A stretch of 64,000 nucleotides of DNA from Novosphingobium sp. KCTC 2891 (lineage in GTDB: Bacteria; Pseudomonadota; Alphaproteobacteria; Sphingomonadales; Sphingomonadaceae): assembly GCF_025938155.1 (NCBI RefSeq), contig NZ_JAPCZG010000004.1, forward strand, positions 124,001 through 188,000, given 5' to 3'. Position numbers and translations under genes: made by a program. Each line of letters opens with the position of its first letter. The first letter of the stretch is position 1. The notes under the pieces were generated by a model, which saw only the letters and a program-made list of their open reading frames with translations, did not search any database and had not been told where the DNA came from. Shown here piece after piece: positions 35,302 to 43,001 of the stretch.

Positions 35302-35937
35302 ATGCGACGCGCGCAGACCGACATCGAGGCCGAACGTGAGCGGCTGGTCGAAATCGCCACCGCACTGATCGAGGAACGCGGCAGCACCGCGCTGACGATG
35401 CAGGAAGTGGCCATCCGCGCGGGCATGTCGCCCGCCAATGTCTATCGCTATTTCGAAAGCAAGGAAGCGCTGCTGGAAGCGCTGGCGGAATACTGGTTCC
35501 GCCCCAAGGTACAGGCGATGGAGGACGTGGTCGCCAGCGACCTGCCCGCCCGGCGCAAGATGTACGAGTTCTTCGCCCGCCGCTTCACCATGATGCGCCG
35601 GCATTACGAAGCCGATCCGGTCGCCTTCCAGACCTATATCGAGATCGGCAACGAGCATTTCGAGCAAGTCCGCAGCTACGTCGATCTGGCCGATCACTAC
35701 CTTGGCGTGATCATCGGCGAGGCGATGGGCGAAGGGCACTTTACCGACCTGGGCATCGACGAGACGATCAGCCTCGTGAACCAGATGGTCGCGCCCTATT
35801 GCGCGATCAACACCATGATGATGTTCATGGACAGGCTGACCGAGGACAAGCTGGCGCGCATCATCGATGCCGTGTTCGATGGATTGTCCGCCGCGGATCG
35901 GGGCGCCAAGGGCGTGACGGGTCTTCGCGCAGCCTGA
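35302..35937 (+). CDS. TetR-family transcriptional regulator
   Basis: 211 aa. The HTH region is ALTMQEVAIRAGMSPANVYRYFESKEALLEAL, the canonical TetR motif, preceded by a helical N-terminus. The C-terminal ligand domain is about 120 residues, of unknown specificity. Three in-frame ATGs are possible (35203, 35272, 35302). The promoter at 35234-35262 puts the transcript start near 35269, which excludes 35203 and would leave 35272 nearly leaderless. AGGAAC lies 8 bases before 35302, so 35302 is preferred. It is convergent with the nuclease gene. Confidence 0.88.
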   Translation: MRRAQTDIEAERERLVEIATALIEERGSTALTMQEVAIRAGMSPANVYRYFESKEALLEALAEYWFRPKVQAMEDVVASDLPARRKMYEFFARRFTMMRRHYEADPVAFQTYIEIGNEHFEQVRSYVDLADHYLGVIIGEAMGEGHFTDLGIDETISLVNQMVAPYCAINTMMMFMDRLTEDKLARIIDAVFDGLSAADRGAKGVTGLRAA

Positions 35938-35947
35938 GCCGACGCGA

Positions 35948-36406
35948 TCACGCGGCAGCGCACCAGTCGCCGCGCCTTCCCTGCCAGTGTTCGGCCAGCC
36001 CTTCGCGTTCGAGTACGGCGCCAAGGCTCTCGCCGCCGCGCCGCACCACCCGCAGCGCGCGACCATAGCGGTCCACCTCGCGCCCTTCGATGGCGAGCGA
36101 GAACGGGCCGGCATTGAGCAGTTGCGTAAGCCGCCGCGTTGCCGCCGCCCCCAGCGCCGCTTCCCGCGCGCAGCCGGGATGGCTCACTTCGGGCGCATTG
36201 ATATCGGCGATGCGGATCTTGGTGCCCTGATACCAGAAGGTGTCGCCATCGACGATGCAGGTTACACGTTTTGCAGCCGCGCACGGCGCAAAACGGGCCG
36301 CCTCGCGGTCTGCCCCGACCTGGGAAAACGGATGCGCGAACGTGCAGGAACGTCCGCCAAGGAAGGCCAGAAGCGCCGCGAAGGAGAGGGTGAGAGCTCG
36401 GATCAT
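35948..36406 (-). CDS. thermonuclease (SNase) family protein
   Basis: 152 aa with an N-terminal hydrophobic signal (about residues 5-20), so probably secreted. The SNase OB-fold begins CIVDGDTFWYQGTKIRIADINAPEV, carrying the Ca-binding Asp and catalytic Arg equivalents. ALGAAATRRL and EVDRYGRALRVV follow at the expected spacing. It degrades DNA or RNA in a calcium-dependent way. Length is short but complete. It is divergent from the small membrane protein gene. Confidence 0.88.
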   Translation of the reverse strand: MIRALTLSFAALLAFLGGRSCTFAHPFSQVGADREAARFAPCAAAKRVTCIVDGDTFWYQGTKIRIADINAPEVSHPGCAREAALGAAATRRLTQLLNAGPFSLAIEGREVDRYGRALRVVRRGGESLGAVLEREGLAEHWQGRRGDWCAAA

Positions 36407-36539
36407 CGTGACTAGATGATCATGATCCCGCGCGGTTCCGTTCCGGATAAATTCTTATGCCGGAGTGACTTAGTAGAAACACCATAGGCAGGAGCGGGGC
36501 CTACCGAATCTTAACCGGCGGGGGCTTAGGACGCCTGTC

Positions 36540-36722
36540 ATGCTTGGCTTTCGCTCTCGCCGGATCTTCCGGAGTCGCTGGTCGGCTCTGTGGTGGGCCG
36601 CCGGCATCCTGTTCACCGCCTGGCAGGTGACGCCCTCGCCCGACGAGACCGAGGCCGCCGCGCCCGCGCCGCCTCCGGTTCACGTCAATCCCTGGGCCAA
36701 GGATCCCCCGGCGCCGCGCTGA
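36540..36722 (+). CDS. small membrane protein (60 aa), related to the protein at 37228
   Basis: Function unknown. The ATG at 36540 has AGGA 9 bases upstream. The N-terminus is basic (FRSRRIFRSRW), then one membrane helix (about residues 13-30), then an acidic and Pro-rich tail (PAPPPVHVNPWAKDPPAPR). The FRSRWSALWW stretch matches FRNRWFALLW in the gene at 37228. A TTAACC sequence lies 23 bases before the ATG. It lies 3 bases from the stop of the DUF486-like gene on the other strand. Confidence 0.7.
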   Translation: MLGFRSRRIFRSRWSALWWAAGILFTAWQVTPSPDETEAAAPAPPPVHVNPWAKDPPAPR

Positions 36723-36725
36723 GCC

Positions 36726-37103
36726 CTACCGGCCGATGAAGATGAACCCGACCGCACCCATCAGGCAGGCGAAGGCGGCGAAATGGCGCCAGTGCAGCGG
36801 TTCGCCCAGAACCAGCACCATGAACCCGCCGAACACGGTCAGCCCGATCGCCTCTTGCACGACCTTCAGCTGGCCCGCGCTCCAGCGGTTGGCATAGCCG
36901 ATCCGGTTGGCCGGCACCGCAAGGCAGTATTCGATCAGCGCCAGTCCCCAGCTGACCGCGATCACCAGCACCACGGGCCTGCTTTCGGCCACCTGCGGGC
37001 CACCTCGCAAATGCCAGTACCAAGCCGTCGTCATGAAGATATTCGACAGGAACAACAACAGGATCGTCTGCAACGCCGCACGCTCCGCAAGGATTGGCCG
37101 CAT
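36726..37103 (-). CDS. DMT-superfamily/DUF486 membrane protein
   Basis: 125 aa with four predicted helices. It begins MRPILAERAALQTILLLFLSNIFMTTAWYWHL; the TTAWYWHL helix and the KVVQEAIGLTVF segment are typical of the small DUF486 group of the drug/metabolite transporter superfamily. The role is unknown; it might be an EamA-like half transporter. The AGGAA immediately before the ATG is too close to be ideal. It lies between the two related small membrane protein genes on the opposite strand. Confidence 0.85.
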   Translation of the reverse strand: MRPILAERAALQTILLLFLSNIFMTTAWYWHLRGGPQVAESRPVVLVIAVSWGLALIEYCLAVPANRIGYANRWSAGQLKVVQEAIGLTVFGGFMVLVLGEPLHWRHFAAFACLMGAVGFIFIGR

Positions 37104-37227
37104 TTCCTGCGCGCACCGCGCGGCTCGCGCAATCCCCGGACAGCACCCGGCATGAGCACGGGCTTGGCAGATTGTTAACCGCGAAACGCTACCGTTGCGA
37201 CGTGCCGATACCAACCGGAGCCGCGCG

Positions 37228-37563
37228 ATGATCGCCCTTCTTTTCCGCAACCGCTGGTTCGCGCTTCTCTGGGGCGTGCTGATCCTGGGCAGCGCAACGA
37301 CCATCGCGACCCGCGAGTTCGGCGATACCGCTCCGGCCGAGCAAGCCCCCAGCGAGAGCGCGGAAGACAAGTTCGCGCGCTGGGCGCAGGAAGAGGAAAA
37401 GCCGGTCTCCGCCGAAGATCAGGAAAGCGACGGCAAGAAGCGCTACGAAGTGCGCGTCTACGACCGCGACAAGGACGTTACCTCAACGGTGAACGATCTT
37501 CCCGAGGACGACAACGCGGCAACTGGCGGAGACGACGCAGCAGCGCAGCAGGCCGATCAGTAA
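37228..37563 (+). CDS. membrane-anchored acidic protein (111 aa), paralogous to 36540
   Basis: Function unknown. From the ATG at 37228 (GGAG upstream): FRNRWFALLWG, a single membrane helix (about residues 10-27), then a soluble tail rich in Glu, Asp and Lys (EDKFARWAQEEEKP ... EDDNAATGGDD). The N-terminal FRNRW-ALLW matches the protein encoded at 36540. TTAACC is found 47 bases before the ATG. Its end overlaps the opposite-strand acidic protein gene by 7 bases. Confidence 0.75.
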   Translation: MIALLFRNRWFALLWGVLILGSATTIATREFGDTAPAEQAPSESAEDKFARWAQEEEKPVSAEDQESDGKKRYEVRVYDRDKDVTSTVNDLPEDDNAATGGDDAAAQQADQ

Positions 37564-37922
37564 CGCGCGCGCGGGGTGTCGTCGTCGATGCCCTGCTCGC
37601 CGTACGTGCCTTCCTCGTCGTCGTCGCTGCGCTCACCGCGAAACGCGCCCATGTCGATCCGGCCCGATGTGACCATCTGCTTCATGTGATCGACCACATC
37701 CGGAGTCGTGCCGCCGATTTCGTCGGGATCGTCGCCCACGCGTTCGGTCTCGCCATCTTCACCGGAACCAGACCCGCGCCCGATGCCTTCGTTGGCGATG
37801 GTCTGCGCCTGCGCGCCTTCATCGTCCTGCTCGGCATTGTGCGCCTCGGGCGCGAGATCGCGCTCGTCGAAGTTTTCGCCAGCATCGTTCTGAGCGGGCG
37901 AGATGGGCTTGCGGTCGGTCAT
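37557..37922 (-). CDS. very acidic low-complexity protein (121 aa)
   Basis: Function unknown. An excellent ribosome site (AAGGAGAC 6 bases before the ATG at 37922) supports translation. The protein is strongly acidic and predicted to be disordered, with Asp/Glu-rich blocks (NFDERDLAPEAHN, DDDEEGTYGEQGIDDD) and no membrane segment. Proteins of this kind are common in sphingomonads without assigned role. It is tail-to-tail with the gene at 37228. Confidence 0.72.
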   Translation of the reverse strand: MTDRKPISPAQNDAGENFDERDLAPEAHNAEQDDEGAQAQTIANEGIGRGSGSGEDGETERVGDDPDEIGGTTPDVVDHMKQMVTSGRIDMGAFRGERSDDDEEGTYGEQGIDDDTPRARY

Positions 37923-37988
37923 GGCGCTGTCTCCTTGCGAAAGGACTACGCGCCAACCTGCCCGCTCGTTCCGGCGGCGGCCAGACCT

Positions 37989-38858
37989 TCAGCGGGTGGG
38001 AACCGGCACCTCACCCGAATAGTCATAGAAGCCCCGGCCGCTTTTGCGGCCCAGCCAGCCCGCCTCGACATACTTGGCGAGCAGCGGCGCGGGGCGATAC
38101 TTGGAATCGCCGGTGCTGCCATGGATCACGCGCATGATTTCCAGGCAGGTGTCCAGCCCGATGAAGTCCGCCAGTTCGAGCGGCCCCATGGGATGGTTGA
38201 GGCCCAGCCGGCAACCCTTGTCGATGTCCGCCACGCTGGCGGTGCCGCTGCCCAGCACGAAGCACGCCTCGTTCAGCATGGGCACGAGAATGCGGTTGAC
38301 GATGAAGCCCGGCTCGTCGCCCGATTGCACCGCTTCCTTGCCCAGGCGGGCGACAAAGCCCTTCACCGCATCGACCGTCGCGGCGGACGTGGCGAGGCCG
38401 GGGATCACCTCGACCAGCTTCATCACCGGCACCGGATTGAAGAAGTGGACGCCGATGAAGCGCGCCGGATCGGGCGAGGACACGGCCATGCGCGTAATCG
38501 GGATCGAACTGGTGTTCGATGCCATGATCGCATCCGCGCGCAGCACCTTGCCCGCCGCCTCGAAAATCCTGTGCTTGATGTCCTCGCGCTCGGTCGCGGC
38601 CTCGATGATCAGGTCGGCTTCGACCATCGCGGCATAGTCGCCGACAGGCACGATCAGCGAAAGGGCGCTTTCCGCATCGGCGGCGGCGATCTTTTCCTTC
38701 TCGACCAGCCGCGCCAGCCCCTTGGCGATCTTCGCCTTGGCCTTCTCGGCCAGATCGAGCTGCACGTCGGAAAGCAGCACCCTGAGGCCCGCCTGCGCCA
38801 CGACCTGCGCAATGCCCGAGCCCATCTGCCCCGCACCGATCACCGCTACCGTCCGCAT
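37989..38858 (-). CDS. 3-hydroxybutyryl-CoA dehydrogenase (3-hydroxyacyl-CoA dehydrogenase)
   Basis: 289 aa. The N-terminal Rossmann NAD site is VAVIGAGQMGSGIAQ. The catalytic set SNTSSIPITRMA, HFFNPVPVMKLVEVI (His of the His-Glu dyad) and GFIVNRILVPMLNEA follows. The C-terminal helical domain ends LGRKSGRGFYDY. It oxidises L-3-hydroxybutyryl-CoA to acetoacetyl-CoA, which ties in with the CoA-transferase genes of this window. AGGGAGG precedes the ATG at 38858. Confidence 0.94.
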   Translation of the reverse strand: MRTVAVIGAGQMGSGIAQVVAQAGLRVLLSDVQLDLAEKAKAKIAKGLARLVEKEKIAAADAESALSLIVPVGDYAAMVEADLIIEAATEREDIKHRIFEAAGKVLRADAIMASNTSSIPITRMAVSSPDPARFIGVHFFNPVPVMKLVEVIPGLATSAATVDAVKGFVARLGKEAVQSGDEPGFIVNRILVPMLNEACFVLGSGTASVADIDKGCRLGLNHPMGPLELADFIGLDTCLEIMRVIHGSTGDSKYRPAPLLAKYVEAGWLGRKSGRGFYDYSGEVPVPTR

Positions 38859-38931
38859 CGCTTGCCTCCCTGCCGAATGATCCGCGCTGCCTAGCTTCGG
38901 GCGCGCGCGCTGTCCATTGGCACCCCGAGGA

Positions 38932-39498
38932 TCAATCCTGACGAGAGGCGCCCGGCACCCACAACGGGTCCGCGCCGGCGTTGATCGCGCGGGCAAGGAC
39001 GAACAGGTAGTCGGACAGGCGGTTGAGGTAGCCGAGCGCCGCCGGGTTCACCGCTTCCACCGCGGCCAGCGCGACGGCCGCGCGTTCGGCGCGGCGCGCG
39101 ATCGACCGCGCGAGGTGGACGCGCGCGGCGCCCTCGCTGCCCCCCGGCAGGATGAAGCTGGTGAGAGGGGGCAATCCTTCGTTGACCGCGTCGATAGCGC
39201 GTTCCAGCCATGCGACCTGCCCCGGCACCACGCGCAGCACCATTTCCGAAGGCGTGAAATCCTCGCCCGGCGTGGCAAGGTCCGCGCCCAGGTCGAACAG
39301 GTCGTTCTGGATGCGTTGCAGGGGCTGGGCACGATCATCTGGCAGCGCGACGGCGGCAAGGCCGAGTGCGCTGTTGAGTTCGTCGACTTCGCCGATGGCG
39401 TGCATCCGCGCATCGTGCTTGGCGCGGCGCGAGCCATCGACCAGCCCGGTGGTGCCGTCGTCGCCGGTGCGGGTGTAAATCTTGTTGAGCTTGACCAT
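38932..39498 (-). CDS. cob(I)yrinic acid a,c-diamide adenosyltransferase, PduO type
   Basis: 188 aa. The PduO signature is complete: KIYTRTGDDGTTGL at the N-terminus (ATP loop), RAKHDARMHAIGEVDELNSALG, and the C-terminal RAERAAVAL ... NRLSDYLFVLAR. It adenosylates corrinoids from ATP to make coenzyme B12. No other cobalamin gene is in the window. It is followed by a small gap of 18 bases from the twin-helix protein on the same strand. Confidence 0.93.
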   Translation of the reverse strand: MVKLNKIYTRTGDDGTTGLVDGSRRAKHDARMHAIGEVDELNSALGLAAVALPDDRAQPLQRIQNDLFDLGADLATPGEDFTPSEMVLRVVPGQVAWLERAIDAVNEGLPPLTSFILPGGSEGAARVHLARSIARRAERAAVALAAVEAVNPAALGYLNRLSDYLFVLARAINAGADPLWVPGASRQD

Positions 39499-39516
39499 GC
39501 GCAGCCGCTTACGCGG

Positions 39517-39744
39517 TCAGCGCGCCACCGCCAAGAGGATCGCCACGACGGCGATGGCGAGACCCTGGAACTTGATGCGGTTGAACATCATCCGGTTCTG
39601 CAGAAGCTGCATTTCCTTCAGCCCCTCGTCGCCGCGCTCCAGCCCTTCCTTCGTCGTCTGGAGGAACGCGATGATGCCGCGGACCAGCGAATAGACCGCG
39701 AGGCCCATGAAGATCAGCAGGAGCGGGACAAGGACGTAGGTCAT
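39517..39744 (-). CDS. small twin-transmembrane protein (75 aa)
   Basis: Two membrane helices (about residues 3-27 and 57-73) flank a charged loop that ends QNRMMFNRIKFQGL. This layout is typical of the small twin-TM / HIG1-like proteins next to adenosyltransferase and gluQRS genes in sphingomonads. Function unknown. Its ATG overlaps the gluQRS stop as ATGA, and it is probably part of the gluQRS-adenosyltransferase unit. Confidence 0.82.
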   Translation of the reverse strand: MTYVLVPLLLIFMGLAVYSLVRGIIAFLQTTKEGLERGDEGLKEMQLLQNRMMFNRIKFQGLAIAVVAILLAVAR

Positions 39745-40607
39745 GCAGCCTGATGTATGTAGTCCGAGAGGGAAATACCAGTGTCGAATAGCCCGGCACG
39801 CAGTTCGGCGGCCACGGCGCGGCCATCTTCGCCCGCGCGGCGGCGATCCGCGATCGCGGAGGCGCCGCGTCGCTTCGCCAGCTTGCGCCCGTCCGCCTCG
39901 ATCAGCACCGGGTGGTGGTGCCACACCGGTTCGGGCAGACCGAGCAATGCCTGGAGCAGGCGGTGGACGTGGGTGGCCTGGAACAGGTCCGCCCCCCGCG
40001 TCACGCAGGTCACGCCATCGGCCGCATCGTCGAGCGTCGCCGCGAGGTGGTAGCTTGCGGGGGCGTCCTTGCGCCACAGCACCACGTCTCCGAACAGGTC
40101 CGGCCGTGCCTGCTGCTCGCCGCGCCGTTCGTCGGTCCAGCTGAGCGGTCCGCACAGGTCGGTCGCCTGCTCCATGTCGAGCCGCCAGACCACGCCCGGC
40201 CCCGGCATGATCGGCGCGTGCAGGCAGGTGCCGGGATAGACCGGGCCGTCCGGCCCCATGCGGGTGGCGGTGGCGGCAATCTCGGCGCGGCTGCAGCGGC
40301 AGGGATAAAGCAGGCCCATCGCGCGCAGCGAATCCGCGGCGTCGCGGTAGCTGGCGATGCGCTGCGACTGGGGCGCGACCTCGCGGAAATCGAGCCGCAG
40401 CCAGCGCAAGTCCTCGCGAAATTCCTCGGCCAGTTCCGGCCGGCTGCGCGCGCCGTCGATATCCTCGATCCGCAGCAGGAATTCGCCGCCATCCCGCTTG
40501 GCGCGATCATGCGCCACGATCGCCGCATAGGCATGACCAAGGTGCAACGGGCCGTTGGGGCTGGGGGCGAAGCGCGTGATCGTCACTTCCCGGACACTAA
40601 CGCGCAC
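39741..40607 (-). CDS. gluQRS: glutamyl-queuosine tRNA(Asp) synthetase
   Basis: 288 aa. Class I synthetase core with FAPSPNGPLHLGHAYAA (HLGH as the HIGH motif) and KLAKRRG (KMSKS-like), and zinc-binding Cys in YPCRCS and YPGTC. The short length without an anticodon-binding domain identifies GluQRS, which glutamylates queuosine at the wobble base of tRNA(Asp). The GTG at 40607 is the longest start; a GTG at 40586 lacks room for a ribosome site. It lies directly after the 40620-40655 terminator. Confidence 0.93.
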   Translation of the reverse strand: MRVSVREVTITRFAPSPNGPLHLGHAYAAIVAHDRAKRDGGEFLLRIEDIDGARSRPELAEEFREDLRWLRLDFREVAPQSQRIASYRDAADSLRAMGLLYPCRCSRAEIAATATRMGPDGPVYPGTCLHAPIMPGPGVVWRLDMEQATDLCGPLSWTDERRGEQQARPDLFGDVVLWRKDAPASYHLAATLDDAADGVTCVTRGADLFQATHVHRLLQALLGLPEPVWHHHPVLIEADGRKLAKRRGASAIADRRRAGEDGRAVAAELRAGLFDTGISLSDYIHQAA

Positions 40608-40619
40608 CGTCCGGAAAGC

Positions 40620-40655
40620 AAAACGGCTGCCCCAAAGTGCAGGGGCAGCCGTTTT
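40620..40655 (-). terminator. perfect intrinsic terminator
   Basis: Arms AAAACGGCTGCCCC (40620-40633) and GGGGCAGCCGTTTT (40642-40655) form a 14-bp perfect stem with an 8-base loop and flanking A/T tracts. It follows the 27-codon gene by 28 bases and separates it from gluQRS. The structure would work in both directions. Confidence 0.85.
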
Positions 40656-40683
40656 ATAGCTTGTGGCCGAATGACCGCGTGGC

Positions 40684-40767
40684 TCAGACGAGCGTGGCGG
40701 TGAACATCATGCCGCTGACGCCAGCAGCAATGATGATCGGCAGCACGAACGAAGCGATGCTGCGCAT
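40684..40767 (-). CDS. 27-aa hydrophobic microprotein
   Basis: Not a recognised family. ATG at 40767, stop TGA at 40684, and AGGAGG lies exactly 7 bases before the start, the best-placed ribosome site in the window. The peptide is a single membrane helix: a basic start (MRS), then [17 protein letters not shown], ending TATLV. A perfect terminator follows after 28 bases, so the gene seems to have its own short transcript. Upstream are two palindromes (40867-40884, 40907-40918). Small single-helix proteins often regulate membrane enzymes or transporters, but nothing here indicates the partner. Confidence 0.6.
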   Translation of the reverse strand: MRSIASFVLPIIIAAGVSGMMFTATLV

Positions 40768-40866
40768 GGTGTGTCCTCCTGTTGATGAGGCACTCTCAGG
40801 CAGTCTCCCAGTTCATCGGCGCCGGCAGGGTGGTGGATTGCAGGAGCTTGCTGAACGAGGCGCGCA

Positions 40867-40884
40867 ATACGCCGATCGGCGTAT
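40867..40884. promoter_or_regulatory. 18-bp perfect palindrome
   Basis: ATACGCCGATCGGCGTAT reads the same on both strands. It lies 100 bases before the microprotein start and 119 bases before guaA. It fits a dimeric regulator site; the factor is unknown. Confidence 0.6.
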
Positions 40885-40906
40885 GCTGCAAGTGCGAACG
40901 GGGCGT

Positions 40907-40918
40907 CTGCACGTGCAG
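40907..40918. promoter_or_regulatory. 12-bp perfect palindrome
   Basis: CTGCACGTGCAG, 22 bases from the 18-bp palindrome. Near it TGCAA and GCAATTGC repeats also occur. It is likely a further regulator or looping element in the guaA/microprotein control region. Confidence 0.45.
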
Positions 40919-41003
40919 TTTTTGCAACTCGCGCCATGCAATTGCGCGCGCCGCAGTCCCGCACCGGCTGGACAGCGCGCGCCATGATGCCTATCGGCCA
41001 CCC

Positions 41004-42563
41004 ATGAGCATCCAGCCTTCAGAATCGATCCTGATCGTCGATTTCGGCAGCCAGGTGACCCAGTTGATCGCGCGCCGCGTGCGCGAGGCAGGGGTCTATT
41101 CCGAAATCGCTCCCTTCACGCAGGCCGAAGCCGCGTTCCACCGGATGAAGCCCAGTGGCATCATCCTGTCGGGATCGCCGGCCAGCGTGCCCGCCGATGG
41201 CAGCCCCCGCGCACCGCAGTGCCTGTTCGACAGCGGATTGCCGATCCTGGGCATCTGCTACGGCCAGCAGGTGATGAGCGAGCAGCTGGGCGGCAAGGTC
41301 GAACCCGGCGATTCCGGCGAATTCGGCCGCGCCTTCCTGACCGTGACCGAGCCTTGCGTGCTGTTCGACGGGCTTTGGCAGGTCGGCGAGCGCCATCAGG
41401 TGTGGATGAGCCACGGTGACAAGGTCACGCAGTTCGCCCCCGGCTTCCGCATCGTGGCCGTGTCCGACGGTGCGCCCTTCGCGGTGATCGCGAACGACGA
41501 GAAGAAGTACTACGGCACCCAGTTCCACCCCGAGGTGGTCCACACGCCCGACGGCGGCAAGCTGATCGCCAACTTCGTGCGCCACGTCTGCGGCTGCACC
41601 GGCGAATGGACCATGGCGGAATTCCGCAAGACCAAGATCGCCGAAATCCGCGAGCAGGTGGGCGACAGCCGCGTGATCTGCGGCCTTTCGGGCGGCGTCG
41701 ATTCGGCGGTGGCGGCCGTGCTGATCCACGAGGCGATCGGCGACCAGCTGACCTGCGTGTTCGTCGACCACGGGCTGATGCGCATGGGCGAGGCCGAGCA
41801 GGTCGTCAGCCTGTTCCGCAACCACTACAACATCCCGCTGGTCCACAAGGACGTGTCGGCGCTGTTCCTGAACGGGCTGGCCGGGGTCACCGATCCCGAG
41901 GCCAAGCGCAAGTTCATCGGCAAGACCTTCATCGACGTGTTCGAGGACGAGGCCAAGCAGGTCGGCGGCGCCGATTTCCTCGCGCAGGGCACGCTTTACC
42001 CGGACGTGATCGAATCGGTTTCGTTCACCGGCGGGCCTTCGGTGACGATCAAGAGCCACCACAACGTGGGCGGCCTGCCCGAGCGCATGAACATGAAGCT
42101 CGTCGAACCGCTGCGCGAACTGTTCAAGGACGAAGTGCGCGCGCTGGGCCGCGAGCTGGGCCTGCCCGACATCTTCGTGGGTCGCCACCCCTTCCCCGGC
42201 CCTGGCCTTGCCATCCGCATCCCCGGCGAAGTGACGCGCGAACGCTGCGACATCCTGCGCAAGGCCGATGCGATCTACCTCGAGGAAATCCGCAACGCGG
42301 GTCTCTACGACGCGATCTGGCAGGCTTTCGCGGTGTTGCTGCCGGTCAAGACCGTGGGCGTGATGGGCGATTTCCGCACCTATGACAGCGTCTGCGCGCT
42401 GCGCGCGGTGACCAGCACCGACGGCATGACGGCCGACATCTACCCCTTCGACGCCGGCTTCCTCAGCCGCGTTGCGACGCGCATCGTCAACGAGGTCAAG
42501 GGCATCAACCGCGTGGTCTACGACTACACGTCGAAGCCGCCCGGCACGATCGAATGGGAATAA
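41004..42563 (+). CDS. guaA: GMP synthase (glutamine-hydrolysing)
   Basis: 519 aa. The class I glutamine amidotransferase domain has the nucleophile in GICYGQQ (Cys near residue 88) and the His-Glu dyad in QFHPEVVHT. The ATP-PPase domain has the P-loop [11 protein letters not shown], and the C-terminal dimerisation domain ends PPGTIEWE. It converts XMP to GMP, the last step of guanine nucleotide synthesis. Start at 41004, the first Met before the glutaminase fold; no strong ribosome site is visible. It is followed closely by a GNAT gene. Confidence 0.97.
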   Translation: MSIQPSESILIVDFGSQVTQLIARRVREAGVYSEIAPFTQAEAAFHRMKPSGIILSGSPASVPADGSPRAPQCLFDSGLPILGICYGQQVMSEQLGGKVEPGDSGEFGRAFLTVTEPCVLFDGLWQVGERHQVWMSHGDKVTQFAPGFRIVAVSDGAPFAVIANDEKKYYGTQFHPEVVHTPDGGKLIANFVRHVCGCTGEWTMAEFRKTKIAEIREQVGDSRVICGLSGGVDSAVAAVLIHEAIGDQLTCVFVDHGLMRMGEAEQVVSLFRNHYNIPLVHKDVSALFLNGLAGVTDPEAKRKFIGKTFIDVFEDEAKQVGGADFLAQGTLYPDVIESVSFTGGPSVTIKSHHNVGGLPERMNMKLVEPLRELFKDEVRALGRELGLPDIFVGRHPFPGPGLAIRIPGEVTRERCDILRKADAIYLEEIRNAGLYDAIWQAFAVLLPVKTVGVMGDFRTYDSVCALRAVTSTDGMTADIYPFDAGFLSRVATRIVNEVKGINRVVYDYTSKPPGTIEWE

Positions 42564-42570
42564 GCACCGA

Positions 42571-42999
42571 GTGGGCGTGACCCACACGCTGCGCGAGGCG
42601 ACGGCGGCCGACGAGGCCGCAGTCGTCGCGTTGTGGCAGGCGGCGGGCCTGACCCGCCCGTGGAACGATCCCAACGCCGATTTCCGCATGGCGCAGGGAA
42701 CTCCCGCGTCCTGCGTGCTGGTCGCCGAACACGCGGGCGACATGGCCGGCGCAGTGATGGTCGGCTTCGACGGGCATCGCGGCTGGGTCTATTATCTTGG
42801 CGTCGATCCCGCGCGACAGCGCACCGGCACCGGGCGCGCGCTCATGGCCGCAGCCGAGGACTGGCTCAAGGCCCGCGACTGCCCCAAGATCATGTTCATG
42901 GTCCGCAGCGACAACCTTGCCACCAAGGCGTTCTATGCGGCCCTTGGCTATGAGAGCCAGGCCGTCGAGACGCTCGGGCGGCGGCTCGACGGGCGCTGA
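42571..42999 (+). CDS. GNAT-family N-acetyltransferase
   Basis: 142 aa from a GTG at 42571, 7 bases after guaA. The acetyl-CoA binding segment reads VDPARQRTGTGRALMAAA (R/Q-x-x-G-x-G/A motif), followed by KFYAALGYES-like beta6-alpha4 residues. It is similar to the YpeA-type subfamily; the acceptor is unknown. It is tail-to-tail with the dioxygenase gene, with stops 2 bases apart. Confidence 0.88.
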   Translation: MGVTHTLREATAADEAAVVALWQAAGLTRPWNDPNADFRMAQGTPASCVLVAEHAGDMAGAVMVGFDGHRGWVYYLGVDPARQRTGTGRALMAAAEDWLKARDCPKIMFMVRSDNLATKAFYAALGYESQAVETLGRRLDGR

Positions 43000-43001
43000 G
43001 A

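Noticed and set aside
40707..40985. 92-codon minus-strand ORF overlapping the microprotein
   Set aside because: No ribosome site, basic low-quality sequence, and in a different frame from the well-supported 27-codon gene.
41019..42743. 574-codon frame opposite guaA
   Set aside because: The guaA frame has all catalytic motifs; this one is a compositional shadow.
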